From: Siphonodentalium dalli
Taxonomy: Eukaryota > Mollusca > Scaphopoda > Gadilida > Siphonodentaliidae
DNA: 64,000 nucleotides
Direction of reading: 5' to 3'
Assembly: GCA_032622095.1 (NCBI GenBank)
Contig: CP136068.1
Coordinates: 111,055,546 to 111,119,545, forward strand
The notes beneath the pieces are model-generated. The model did not search any database. It was not told where the DNA came from and was given only the letters and a program-made list of their open reading frames with translations. The position numbers were made by a program, and so were the translations under genes. Below are positions 1-10,159 of the stretch, in pieces (the stretch's first letter is position 1; every line of letters starts with the position of its first letter).

Positions 1-180
1 TAGCCCAAAATACAGGTCAAGTTTGAATTTGGGTTCTGCCCATCAATTTTCACCAGAGTTATTGAGTTATGGCCCTTTGTTGGAATTACCATGGGCATGT
101 TTTGCCATGCCCTACATGTTCTCTTGTTCATGTGCTCCCTATTATTTTGGTGATGTTACGTATCAATACGTTTGACCCTT
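1..180. repeat. Fragment of a microsatellite-core repeat family
   Basis: The stretch with AAAATACAGGTCAAGTTTGA and TTATGGCCCTTT resembles units at 8150-8470 and 61330-61400, which lie in elements with (TCTG)n cores. It is cut by the window edge. Confidence 0.5.
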
Positions 181-1254
181 ATTGATCTAAAGTTTAATTT
201 ATTACTGTATCGAACTGTTTGAACATTCCGCATTATATTGTTGAAAATCTGCTACCAGAATTGAATATACTTCAATATGGTGATAGATTATAGAAAGAGC
301 AAGAGAACCTCATGTATGTTGGCTCCCCTCTGCCCATGTTAGGACAAAAATATAATAAATACTGTGTTCTCAGGCACCAAAAAGAGGGCCTCATCCTACC
401 TCATCAAAACATTTTATTTGCAATTTTATTCAGAATATTAAAAGTGTTCAAAACTAATTCTCCAATTTATCCACATTTATAAATTGATATAGGTTTCTAG
501 ATTCTTAAAATTTCTTGGTAATTGTATGATTTTGTTACCATATAACCATACATCCATTAATTTCTTGAATTCTTGGAAAAAGTGAGAATAAAAAGCCACC
601 CTCCCTTCCCTCATCCAATTACCCATATGCAATTGCCTGAGAACACAGCCATTTATTTTTAATGGTTATATGTTGACATGAGCATTTGCTTTTCTCAGCA
701 ATTTGTCGTGTTTGAACCAGGGGTAAATTAATTAGAAAATTGAGCTTCAGTGTTAATATTTGATAATGATAACTGGATAATATGAGCGTAAGTAGTGGAG
801 CAACAACAAATTGTGTGATTCATTATTGCAATTATAGTATGATACTATTTGTATTACTACTACTAATGTGATAATATTCAAGGCATATACTGGTAGATCG
901 ACCCGCTATTTGAGAGTAGAAGCAAGGAAGATAACCATGTTAATAACGGGTTAATGTATTGCTAAATATAAGTTAAAGTGCTGTAAAAAACTGAAGGACA
1001 GTCTCAAGTAATTATTATCCAAAATACAATCAGAACCAACAAACAAAATCTTAAAGCAAATTGTCCAAATGTTAAAATATTAATTCAATTTTATTTTTTT
1101 TAAATAAAGAAATAAAAAGAAAACTAATAAAAAAAACAGTCGTCTTACTGGTTTGGATATTCAGCTAATAATTTCTATAAACAGCTTCATTCTGCTTATA
1201 ATATTAAAATTATTATCTAAACATTGGTATATGATTTCATAGGGTCTTCATTGC
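181..1254. other. Intronic DNA, nothing recognised
   Basis: AT-rich sequence without a credible ORF, splice-flanked exon or clear repeat. The SNX13 exon preceding 2557 was looked for here and not found. Confidence 0.5.
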
Positions 1255-1663
1255 TTAAAGATGCATAATCCAAACTAACGCTCCAAAGTTACTATTTCTT
1301 TGTTTTCAGGGGTAAAAAATATTTGATTCGAATTGAGGAACCCACCCATCAAAGCTCAGAGTGATCAGATATCAATTTTTGAAATATATTATTTTTCATC
1401 ACTGATTCTTTTTAGTGGCCTGGAAAAAGTCGACGAGCTGACTAAATTTCAGATGAAGATGGATAACTCTAAAATCAAGTGGCTTTTGAACAAAATATTG
1501 ATAAATAACAGGTTTTGGGCAATGTTATACTATAGTTGACTGGTTAGCAGCATTATTTTTGGCAATTAATAAATTTTCATAACTGAAGCGGCATTTCAAA
1601 AAATTTTGTTGTTGTTGGAATCTGATGATATGGGGACCATCGAATCAGATTGAGTACCTTTAA
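1255..1663. mobile_element. TTAA-flanked MITE, AGGTACTCAATC family
   Basis: Begins TTAAAGATGCATAATCC and ends GATTGAGTACCTTTAA. It carries an internal stretch (AAGATGGATAACTCTAA) shared with copies at 21695-22140, 30481-31082, 39939-40170 and 58411-58813. Its right TTAA is also the left TTAA of the next MITE. Confidence 0.75.
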
Positions 1664-1921
1664 CCCTTTCTGTATTAAATACTTATTGACGAGTAGTTAT
1701 CCCTTAGGAAATGTTCAGATAATAAGTTCAACAATCAACCTTGGGTCGTTTGTTGAACTTATTATCTGAACATTTCATTGCAATAAATATGACTTCTTCT
1801 GTACTTTTATTATGTCATCTGATTAGTTTTCCTGAACATCTCTCCAGTTGAATAATAGACCATTTAAATGTGTATGTTTATAGCTAAATGTGAGAATCCA
1901 TTTAGTAAAGAAAGTGTTAAG
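1660..1921. mobile_element. TTAA-flanked hairpin MITE, CCCTTTCTGTA family
   Basis: Starts TTAACCCTTTCTGTATT and ends with a decayed inverted copy (AAGAAAGTGTTAAG). An internal hairpin at 1708-1778 has arms GAAATGTTCAGATAATAAG and its complement. Relatives lie at 23566-23829, 45531-46107 and 57694-58070. TTAA targets with CCC termini suggest a piggyBac-type origin (inference). Confidence 0.7.
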
Positions 1922-1984
1922 TTATCTGAACATCCTAGGAAATGATTAGTAGACCATTCCAATGTGTGCATTTTGAATTAAAGA

Positions 1985-2345
1985 TACGGGTGGCGTTGGC
2001 GGTGGGTATGCTATTAAAATATTCACCACCGTCAAAAACTGCCATAAACAGAAAGAATAGTAAAATATAGACAGACCTTATTCTTATACCAATCAGAAAT
2101 ATGGCATAAACAGTATGTTATTGTCAATTATATTTCCTTTGTTATGTAAACAAAAAACGTTACGTTACCTGGCTTTTGTTTAGATCCGGATATGGTAAAC
2201 ATAAAGAGTGTTATTTGTTACTGTTTTCCTGATATGGAAATAATAAAGAGCGTTTATATCATTTGTGTGTGATTAACCAATAGAATTGCGCTGTGTTATG
2301 TAATCAGAAGCACAACTTCTGTAACACGAGCAGGCTCTTGTTCAG
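1985..2345 (+). repeat. Dispersed repeat with AAAGAGCGTTTAT motif
   Basis: Similar over about 350 bp to the reverse complement of 50090-50460: shared blocks include GGCGGTGGGTAT, GTCAAAAACTGCC, CATAAACAGTATGTTATTGT and TAATAAAGAGCGTTTAT. The 50 kb copy is bounded by TTAA sites; here only the body is recognisable. Confidence 0.65.
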
Positions 2346-2556
2346 GTACACCATCGTATGTCTTGACGACAATAATCTATTTACTCGCTGATTATGTTTG
2401 GCATATGAACAAAACTATATATATTTTAATATTCCTTCTGTTGATGGCGATTTGAACAAATATGAATATTTCTGCAACGAACGCCGCCCGTCTTTAAATG
2501 GGTGAAACCAGTCAGGAGTCGGAGGGTTGACTTAATTCTTTCGTCTTTTATTCCAG

Positions 2557-2645
2557 AGTACCTACAGGATCTCAGTGATGTGTTGTTATTTTTATTGTTG
2601 CCCCCTGAAGACTTCCACAACAAACCATTTAGGTTTATAGTTAGA
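2557..2645 (+). CDS. SNX13: SNX13 exon: PXA domain segment
   Basis: An 89-nt exon between acceptor TTTATTCCAG and donor GTGAGT. It starts with two bases of a split codon, then encodes 29 residues including DLSDVLLFLLLPPEDF and NKPFRFIVR, part of the helical PXA domain. It ends in phase 0. A Met just upstream in the same frame (2502) lies in intron sequence and is not a start. A decayed copy of this exon's 3' half lies at 3690-3752. Confidence 0.93.
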
Positions 2646-2700
2646 GTGAGTATTGTTTGCTTATTTTATTATAAAGCTTTCTGATGGTTTAAACCCAGTC

Positions 2701-3050
2701 TTAAGTTGAAGTGATGTGAAACACTCCAGTAGGGTGATCAAACAGAAATGGAGAATAATCTTGTTCAAAGTAGTTGTTTTACAAATATTATATATAAATT
2801 GACAACACACACCGTCATTAATGGTGAAATCGTTTTTTGTAGTTTATCGCTGATAGATGCGTCCCGAATCGAGTAGTAAATACTTACAATTGTGCATAGT
2901 TCAGACAATGTTTTCTATGGAGTGGTATGGTCGATTTGCTTGAGATTTTCGGTGATGTTAGTAGAATGCTACATTCCTCCAGTTGGTATAGCACCTGAAT
3001 ACTAACTTATCAGTCTCCTGCACACGAACAAGTACATAATATGTCTTTGA
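2701..3050. mobile_element. MITE, AGACATATTATG family (about 350 bp)
   Basis: Reverse complement of 22241-22615 and 48537-48852. Shared blocks include AAGTGATGTGAAACACTCC, TAGATGCGTCCCGAATCGAG and GTTTTCTATGGAGTGGTATG. The left end is at TTAA; the right end (ACATAATATGTCTTT) is slightly decayed. Confidence 0.7.
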
Positions 3051-3129
3051 CAACAGACCCACATTTTAATAGTGGGTCTGATTACTTGTCGTAGATTTTC
3101 TATTTCCTGAAATGCAGGATTCCACGTTA

Positions 3130-3474
3130 GGTAAAAAAAATAATACCTGTGTTTAGGTTATCAAGGTCTAAAATCATTAGGGTGGGTAGATAAGGATTTT
3201 TTGTTGTTTCAATTTTTTTTAATTCTGAATTCCATTGGGTCATTGACAATACTAAATATTGTTATCTTGAATTAGTCAGAGCACTGGACTAATATAACTT
3301 CTAAACATTATTGTAGGAGAGGTTTGAAAATGGGTAAGATACCTTTCGATGCCCTTCCCACTGAAAAAAAACAAAACATCTGTGTCTACAGTCCAATAAA
3401 AAGTTTTGGGTAGTCACCTTTTTCTAGGGTATGAAGGGAATCCCTAAATGCAGGTTTTTTTTTTTTTTGCCTTG
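3130..3474. mobile_element. TIR MITE, AATACCTGTGTTTAGGG family
   Basis: Ends AATACCTGTGTTTAGG and CCCTAAATGCAGG are inverted. The interior (GAGAGGTTTGAAAATGGGTA, CCAATAAAAAGTTTTGGGTA) recurs at 6951-7333 and, inverted, at 39252-39617. Confidence 0.75.
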
Positions 3475-3689
3475 GTAGTGCCAATCATATCTCGCTATTA
3501 GTAGCCCCAAGATAAAAGTTTCCAACGAAGTGATTAATGTAACGCGATGTGACATAATTTGGGGGAACCAACATGCTTCTAGGAAATGATGGTATGATGA
3601 GACTAAGACAGACTCAGTATGTTAGTATGACTCTGGGTGTGTTATTACACAGACTGGTTTAAACCATACTTTTGGATGATTTTAATTTT

Positions 3690-3752
3690 ATGTTAATTTT
3701 ATTGTTGCCCCCTGAAGATATCGCAAATAAACCATTTAGGTTTATAGATAGA
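3690..3752 (+). pseudogene. Decayed duplicate of the SNX13 exon at 2557-2645
   Basis: Repeats the 3' part of the exon, with LLLPPED then NKPFRFI readable and the GTGAGTAT donor kept. No AG acceptor lies close upstream; the nearest (ACAG at 3652) would read through an in-frame TAA. It is therefore a non-functional partial exon duplicate rather than an alternative exon. Confidence 0.8.
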
Positions 3753-3775
3753 GTGAGTATAGATTCGTTACTTTC

Positions 3776-4175
3776 TTAACCCTTTACCCAACAAACCGGC
3801 CAAAACCGGCCAAATAAAGCTTCAACAGCCTAAAATATCTTGGGTCTGTCTCAATAAAACCATACAAATATGGATATCATTGGAACCGGCTCCTTGACCA
3901 CATTGTGATAGTTACAGTTATACCCTGTGCCAATGCATTCTCTTATATATGCGAGTCGACCATAGGTCGCCTCGCATATATAAGAGAATGCATTGGCCTA
4001 AAAAAAATCTTTTTGTAACACTTTTTACCATTTTTTCTTACATTCTTTAACAATTTTATAATTTTTAATGTGTTAAGCCAATGCATTCTCTTATATATGC
4101 GAGGCGACCTATGGTCGACTCGCATATATAAGAGAATGCATTGGCACAGGGCCCTTCTGTTGGGTAAAGGGTTAA
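3776..4175. mobile_element. TTAA-flanked MITE (CCCTTTACCCAACA ends) with two hairpins
   Basis: TTAACCCTTTACCCAACA at the left and its complement at the right. Inside are two 69-nt hairpins in opposite orientation: 26-bp arms beginning CCAATGCATTCTCTTATA plus an inner CGACC/GGTCG stem. Sister copies: 11811-12210 (inverted) and 38306-38694; truncated 25984-26110. piggyBac-type ends are inferred. Confidence 0.85.
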
Positions 4176-4441
4176 AGCCCTGATATCCAATGGAACAGAG
4201 TAGGTTTATCTTCTAAAAAATTGGAGTAATTGCCTCAGAAAGACATCATCTACATGTATATATTCTACCTTTTTTCTTCTAAATTTTCAGAAGAGTGTTA
4301 CCGTTTATAGCAATTTTTTTTTATGTTTCAATACTTTGTTGTTAATGGTATAATGCCTGATTTTGTAGGAGTTTCTTGTCAATGGTATAATGCTGATTTT
4401 GTAGGAGGTTGTATTTAATTATATATTTTATAATTTTTCAG

Positions 4442-4525
4442 GAGGTTGTTGTTAATGGTATATTTTTACCAACATTAGACTTAATCACAGATCCAGATTA
4501 TATTAATCAGTATATAGCATGGATG
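4442..4525 (+). CDS. SNX13: SNX13 exon: end of PXA domain
   Basis: 84 nt, 28 codons, phase 0 at both ends. It encodes VNGIFLPTLDLITDPDYINQ followed by YIAWM; the DPDYINQY block is diagnostic of the SNX13-type PXA domain. Acceptor is AATTTTTCAG, donor GTAAGC. The last bases of the exon and its donor are tandemly repeated in the intron just downstream. Confidence 0.95.
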
Positions 4526-4604
4526 GTAAGCATATTGTATTAATCAGTATATAGCATGGATGGTAAAAATATTATATTAATCATTATATAGCTTAGATAT
4601 TAAG
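4500..4604 (+). repeat. Tandem repeat of exon 3' end plus splice donor (3 copies)
   Basis: A 37-nt period. Copy 1 (4501-4529) is the true exon end with its donor, copy 2 (4538-4566) repeats TATTAATCAGTATATAGCAT then GGATGGTAA almost exactly, and copy 3 (4574-4604) is degraded. Copy 2 holds a decoy donor ATG-GTAAAA. Confidence 0.85.
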
Positions 4605-5160
4605 ATTATTATATTATACTTTCCTGTATCTCGTGATTTGGTGTATACGTCAGACACTTCCAGTTATAGCATGAAACCTGCACCATCAATTCTCATTTTT
4701 AATTTCAATCAAAACCTACCACAGGCCTGCAGGTTTCAAAATTATGTGTAACCTATTTTTTTCATTCGCCTGGTTTATGCTTAGGTAACCCATACCATAG
4801 GTTAGCAGGAGAGTTACACAAACTGTTATAATCACTACAACTGGTATTATTAACTACAGATGGGCCACTCATTGAACTACCATAATAAATTTGAATGTCT
4901 CGTTTTGGGACTTGATTGAGTAAATATTAAGGTGAAAATTAGTTATCGCGAGACCTGCATTTATAAAACTTTGGCACAACCTGTTTTTCGTTCGTGGCAT
5001 TTTCATTTTAGATAACCACCAGGCGAACTGAACAGTCGTTCGCCTCAAATTTGCAAGCCTGTACCATATTCTTTTGATCGCTTTACTCATCCATCTTCTT
5101 TATAAGGAGCATGTATATTTTGAAATGATTTTAGACCAAAACTATGGTAAAAACTGTTTA
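4605..5160. other. Intronic DNA, nothing recognised
   Basis: AT-rich intron sequence. Short ORFs on both strands lack family motifs. Confidence 0.4.
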
Positions 5161-5176
5161 AATTCATTCGGTGGAT

Positions 5177-5985
5177 AAACAGAACATCCACGTAGTATAG
5201 CTGAATGATGAATTTATTTTTGCTTATATGTGGGCATCCATTTGACTCGACAGAAGACTCGCCGAATAGATGCCCACATACTCACAAAAATAAGTTCTGT
5301 ATTCATCTACACTAAGCGGCTGTTCTATGTATGTATGCTTATCAGGTCAGGCACATCCTAAATTCAAACTACAATAGGTAAATATGGATATCATAGTTTT
5401 GTGAATTCGATACAAGAGCCATAATAACCCAACACCAAATTAAAAAAAAATGACTAAAAACAGTGTCATACTAAATCGATACCATATTTGTTTATGTGAC
5501 GAAATAGCATGTCTCGATCTGTGTGAAATATTAGTCATGGTGGCACATGAGAATGAAGTTAACTAACATTGACAAATTGAGTGATTTTGTTAGTGTCATT
5601 TAGAAAGGCAACCTTGTATCATTAACTCAAATAAGCCGACGCAAAAGGTTGCAAAACAAATTTCATCAGGAGACTAAACATTTGGTGTAATGTTGCTGCG
5701 AGTGCAATTTGTGCACTGCGATGTGCAATCCCATACAGTAATGCCCTAAAGAATCGACTCCTTAACCAGTGAGAGCTTTCCGATGAATTGCAACAAGCCA
5801 TATTTCCGACTAAATCCTGAAAAATTACCCATAATTCTGCTGTGGTTAAGGAGTCGATTCTTTAGGCATTACTGTAGTTTCCACAAAAACAGGGAAATTG
5901 TGGATTTAGCACTGTCAAATTCAACTATAATAGATAAATATAAATATAGTAGTTGGATTCAAGATGTGCCTGACCTGCTTATACT
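5177..5985. mobile_element. Inverted-repeat element with inner hairpin, interrupted by a MITE
   Basis: A hairpin at about 5200-5310 pairs TGTGGGCATCCA with TAGATGCCCACA and GAATTTATTTTTG with its near complement. A second inverted pair, CAGGTCAGGCACATC at 5345-5359 and GATGTGCCTGACCTG at 5963-5977, brackets the region that contains the mariner-like MITE 5734-5876. Confidence 0.5.
5734..5876. mobile_element. Mariner-like palindromic MITE, TACAGTAATGC family
   Basis: Ends TACAGTAATGCCCTAAA and GGCATTACTGTA. The interior has TTAACCACAGCAGAATTATG in inverse and CATATTTCCGACTAAATCC. Copies: 26842-27012, 47872-48088, 51037-51176, 54087-54198. TA-type ends suggest a Tc1/mariner origin (inference). 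Confidence 0.75.
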
Positions 5986-6049
5986 TAGTGAATTGAATTT
6001 GGGATGTTTGTTGACATAATACTAACAACAACTTTCTTATCTGTTGCAG

Positions 6050-6191
6050 TGTAAGGAAGTTACATTTAATAACGAGACATTCATGTCGTCGATAAAAACA
6101 AGTGAAAGTACCGAAGAGCTCAATGCTGTGATAGAAATGGTCGAACAGGACATTAGCAAATGGCGGTCACGCGACACCGGTGGAACTGATG
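6050..6191 (+). CDS. SNX13: SNX13 exon: PXA-RGS linker
   Basis: 142 nt from acceptor ATCTGTTGCAG to donor GTGAGT; starts in phase 0 and ends after one base of a codon. It encodes CKEVTFNNETFMSSIKTS through an acidic helix to WRSRDTGGTD. The xxLRSxDTxGDD-type end is typical of SNX13/SNX25 between PXA and RGS. Confidence 0.92.
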
Positions 6192-6622
6192 GTGAGTCAT
6201 TAACCTTTTCTTTAATAAATGGATTATCCCACACAGTTACAAAAGTATACATTGGGATGGGCTATTATTTATCTGGAGGGGTTTTTTGATCATACAAGTG
6301 TAGAAGAGTCATTGGATTCCTATTCAGTCATTTTGAACTTTGGTTAAAATTGACACCATATTTACAACATACTGATAAAGTGCTTTCTAATCCTTGCCAC
6401 TCAATATTTCGGTGTTGAATGGGTCACTGTGAATCACTGTGTTGAGTGTTATAAATTGCTTATCGCACACTCTTTACATGATGTGTATAAACAAATGGTC
6501 AGATCATATTATCATTATACTATCTATGAGTATATTCTGGAGGAAATTTTATTTCTAAATTATAACCTACAACCAAGGCCATTCGTGCCTTTAAGTTACA
6601 TTGTTTTGTGAATTTATTGCAG

Positions 6623-6732
6623 ATATGGCAGTGAAACAGATCCTCAACAGTCTTATGTTTGTTAAAACTATATCACAGAATCAGATAAAGAGATTAGAGA
6701 ATGGAACGCAGGACACACTCGGCAATGAACAG
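6623..6732 (+). CDS. SNX13: SNX13 exon: helix before RGS domain
   Basis: 110 nt. It completes the split Asp codon, then encodes 36 residues including AVKQILNSLMFVKTISQNQI. The family pattern NSLxFVKxIxxxxI is clear. Acceptor is TTTATTGCAG; the donor GTTAAT is weaker than its neighbours. Confidence 0.9.
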
Positions 6733-6950
6733 GTTAATACTGACACAACCCTAAAGTCGTGTTCCCTCCACTGTGGTGGTTTTTCAATTTCAATGTTAGA
6801 ACTATATTACACCAATGTTTGAATATTTGACTGCTATTCGTTTTTCCCATGACATAAACAGATTTTTTAAAAGAGAGCAGGATAGTGTAGCTGTCCATAC
6901 ATAAATTAGAAAATAAATTTAGAATACACTGTCCAAATATAGATGTTAAT

Positions 6951-7333
6951 GCCAAAACAAAAAATACCTGTGTTTAGGGTTACATGGTTTCAAATAATTA
7001 GAGTAGGTAGGTAGGGAATTTTTATTATTTTTTTCTAATTTTTTTATTTTGAATTCCATTGGGTTATTGACAATTCAATCTAGAAAGCTTCACAATTCAG
7101 ATTAATTGAAAGGTTCAAACTAAATATTGCTATCTTGAATTAGTGAGATTACTAGCCTAATAAAATATTCTAAACGTTTTCATAGGAGAGGTTTGAAATT
7201 GGTTAAGATACCTTTAGGTGCCCTTCCCACTCAACAAAAAAAACCATCTGTGCCTACAGTCCAATAAAATGTTTTGGGTAGGCACCTTTTTCCAGGGTAG
7301 GTAGGGAAACCCTAAACACGGGTATTTTGCCTT
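6951..7333. mobile_element. TIR MITE, AATACCTGTGTTTAGGG family
   Basis: Ends AAATACCTGTGTTTAGGG and CCCTAAACACGGGTATTTT are inverted. The interior matches 3130-3474. Confidence 0.8.
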
Positions 7334-7352
7334 AAATATTAAAAAGTGGTTT

Positions 7353-7748
7353 CAAGCCTGCAAATAGTGTATCTGTCATTTGCAGAATGAGGTCCCTAGA
7401 AGGTGAATTTAGTGATGCTATCCCGCACAGTGGGTTAGCATCACCAAATTCACCCTGTGTGACCTCATTCTGCTTAGGCCTCATTATCTGGGAAGTATCT
7501 ATAGCCTCAATTTAACAATGTTTTTAGTTACTTTTTCCTGTCTGGGAAGTTTCTATATCCCCTAATTTGCATAATCGAGGTAACTAATGTATGAACATCC
7601 ACTTTAACTGGGGAAATTCAATCTGATCCTAGGTCTCCCATAGCAGTTGAGGCCTAAGCAGAATGAGGTTCCCAGAGGGTGAATTTGGTGATGCTAACCC
7701 TATGGGGATCTCATTTTGAAAATGACAGACCCACTATTCGCAGGCTTG
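7353..7748. mobile_element. hAT-like MITE, CAAGCC family, two hairpins
   Basis: Termini CAAGCCTGCAAATAG and its complement, flanked by the 8-bp duplication AGTGGTTT (7345-7352, 7749-7756). Contains inverted GAATGAGGTCC...CACCCTCTG modules. The 8-bp duplication and terminal sequence support a hAT-type origin. Confidence 0.85.
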
Positions 7749-7870
7749 AGTGGTTTTATTAGTTGAAATATGAGACCTGATCAAAAAAGGGGAGTTGTTA
7801 AACAGTTTTATCTTGCATGCCTATCTGTATCAGCACCCTCATATAAATCATTGATGAATTATCATTTCAG

Positions 7871-7958
7871 ATTCCTGATTTTTGTCGAGCCCAGAAACTA
7901 TATGTAATGAGTCTCGACGATATCATCGCAAACAACATAGCTTTATCATATTTCATTG
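7871..7958 (+). CDS. SNX13: SNX13 exon: start of RGS domain
   Basis: 88 nt, phase 0 to phase 1. It encodes IPDFCRAQKLYVMSLDDII followed by ANNIALSYFI, the entry helix of the RGS (regulator of G-protein signalling) domain. Acceptor TATCATTTCAG, donor GTGAGT. Confidence 0.93.
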
Positions 7959-8149
7959 GTGAGTGTATTTGTTATCTTTAGCCTTAAGGAGACAAGGTAT
8001 GGCATCGATCCTGGGCCATCAGTTTAGATATATCCTGTGTTCATGAGCAACATGGAAAAGGCAGATTATTATTGACTATCCTTGTGCCAATTTGTAATTG
8101 GTCCAGCTCCATAAATCACCAGTGTCTGTCCGTTTTGTGAGATTATTGG

Positions 8150-8640
8150 CTAGGGTCACAGGTCAAGTTTGAATATGGGTGAAGTCTGCCCATTTTTTAC
8201 CAGAGTTCTGGTCTTTGTCGACTTAGAATTTGCCGATTATTTTGGCTTCCGAATGATAACTTTAGTTTTAGTAATCAGATTTTTTTCAACTTTGGTATAT
8301 GAATTACTCACATTAAAATACAGGCAAATTTCTAATATGAGTCAGGTCTGCCCATTTTTTACCAGAGTTCTGGTCCCTGTCAACTTAAAATTTGTCAATT
8401 ATTTTAGTTTCTGATTTGGTTTCCATTTGGGTTTGGTCCACCTATTTTAACCCAAGTTATGACCCTTGTCGACTTCAAATTTTCCGATTATTTTGGTTTC
8501 TGGGGTGATAACTCAGAATTTAGTGATTATTCTGGTGAAAGCAAATTTTGATTCAATGGTTGTTCCCACAATCAAATTTTTCATTTCTAAAAAATCCACC
8601 AGTCAAATAAAGCCACCTTATTCGGGGGACATGTGGTCTA
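8150..8640 (+). repeat. Tandemly repeated units of a microsatellite-core family
   Basis: Three degenerate units of roughly 160 bp share AGTCTGCCCATTTTTTACCA and GATTATTTTGG or GTCAATTATTTTAG. They are related to 1-180 and 61330-61400. Confidence 0.6.
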
Positions 8641-8849
8641 GTGGCCATTTATTATATTCTAAAACATACTAATTACTAATTTACTAATACTAACAGTAAT
8701 TTCTTTCTCTGTTGTCTATACACAGGCCTAACCATGTTGTATTAAAAATGCTTTAGATTTTATTATTTATCACCAAAGTTTATAAATTACAATTAGTATT
8801 GATCCATGTATATAACCCTAGGCTGGTGACATTTCTAATATTTTTTCAG

Positions 8850-8905
8850 AATTCATGACAGAAGTTGGAGGCCAGCATTTCTTATTTTTCTACTTAAATG
8901 TCGAG
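8850..8905 (+). CDS. SNX13: SNX13 exon: RGS domain helix
   Basis: A 56-nt exon. It completes the split Glu codon and encodes FMTEVGGQHFLFFYLNVE. RGS domains have FxEYMxxxGxxxLLxFWxxVEG here; this copy has FFYLNVE. Acceptor TTTTTTCAG, donor GTGAGT. Confidence 0.93.
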
Positions 8906-9040
8906 GTGAGTGTTTTGGTATCTTCAGTTCATCAGATGGTCTTGTGCACATCAACAGGTCCTGCAATGGCAGCTGCATGATATATTTGTGTACTATTGCA
9001 AAATTAGACCCCAAGGTATTCCTACGCTGAAAGCACATCA

Positions 9041-9260
9041 ATCAGTCATTACCATAATAGATCAGTCATTACCATAATAGATCAGTCATTACCATAATAG
9101 ATCAGTCATTACCATAATAGATCAGTCATTACCATAATAGATCAGTCATTACCATAATAGATCAGTCATTACCATAATAGATAAGTCATTACCATAATAG
9201 ATCAGTCATTACCATAATAGATCAATCATTACCATAATAGATCAGTCATTACCATAATAG
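9041..9260 (+). repeat. 20-bp minisatellite, 11 copies
   Basis: Unit ATCAGTCATTACCATAATAG repeated 11 times with only two single-base variants (9183 and 9225 areas). It starts 135 nt downstream of the preceding SNX13 donor. Direct repeats abut with no spacers, so it is not a CRISPR array. Confidence 0.97.
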
Positions 9261-9717
9261 CTACCAGCTTCATTTCAAACTTTGGCCAAGTAGGTATTTA
9301 TTGTATTATGTAGTCTGCAGGTGATTACTAGTAAACCAATAGCCTTTTAAAGACGCCAATGCATAGGGTATTGTTATACAAACTGTCATAGCACATCAAT
9401 GTTGTTTTCGGTGAATGAATGATATTGTATTGAAAAAGATTACGTTTCATCTTGCCCTCTGTATTTTTCTGCATACATTTTACGACATGTTGAAATCAGA
9501 TGTAATGCCCGATCTTCATTTCCATCTCATATATGTTTTTTTTTGGCTCATTCAATGCAAGAAAGTCAATTATTTTGTTAGTTGTTGATTTCATGGTTGA
9601 GCAAAGCCACAAAATCAATGAATAACAGACCCCCACGAATTAAAAGGATTTTACAGTATATTACATATGTTGTACCACCATTATATTGCTCTTATGTCAC
9701 CTCGACTAATTGGGTCA
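9261..9717. other. Intronic DNA, nothing recognised
   Basis: AT-rich intron sequence with no supported feature. Confidence 0.4.
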
Positions 9718-9940
9718 TTAACCCTTTAATGACAGGAGCTGCTCTGGTGCAGCATTAAAGATCATGTGCCAGTGCATTCTCTTATATGGGAGACTCGCAT
9801 ATATAAGAGAATGCACTGACTTACAAGGTTACGGTAAATATTGTTAGGCCAATGTATTCTCTTATATGGGAGACTCGCATATATAAGAGAATGCATTGGC
9901 ACAGGGTTTTCGCAAAATTTCAGGAAGCTCCAATCATGAA
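9718..9940. mobile_element. TTAA MITE (CCCTTTAATGACAGGAGC ends) with two short hairpins
   Basis: Left end TTAACCCTTTAATGACAGG; right end decayed (GGAAGCTCCAATCATGAA). Two hairpins of the CCAATGTATTCTCTTATA type have reduced loops. It is of the same family as 20211-20447, 27242-27484, 28838-29104 and 44305-44553. Confidence 0.75.
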
Positions 9941-9966
9941 TCTGACTTATATTTTCTTTAATACAG

Positions 9967-10101
9967 GGCTTTAGGGCAGCTGCTGAACAGCAAATGGCAG
10001 AGATGAGTCGATTGAAATTCAACAACGCTTCTTACGAGCCTGATATACAGCCACTAAGAAGGGCAGCCTTAATCATCTTTGACCAGTATCTCACTGAAAA
10101 G
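9967..10101 (+). CDS. SNX13: SNX13 exon: RGS domain centre
   Basis: 135 nt, 45 codons, phase 0. Begins GFRAAAEQQM and ends ALIIFDQYLTEK; the IYEQYL-type motif is typical of SNX RGS domains. It lies 26 nt right of the decayed MITE end. Acceptor TTTAATACAG, donor GTATTA. Confidence 0.94.
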
Positions 10102-10159
10102 GTATTACACAAAGCATTCTCTCCTCATTTATTACCTTAGTTGTCAGTCCTCCTACGCT

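Noticed and set aside
2502-2684. 60-codon ORF with an upstream Met containing the PXA motif
   Set aside because: The first 18 codons are intron; the acceptor at 2555-2556 and phase continuity define the exon.
3053-3079. Short hairpin CAGACCCAC...GTGGGTCTG
   Set aside because: Looks like a terminator, but there is no nearby gene end on either strand; chance or repeat remnant.
9041-9260. CRISPR-like direct repeats
   Set aside because: The 20-bp units abut with no spacers in a eukaryotic intron; a minisatellite. The same applies to 26171-26634.
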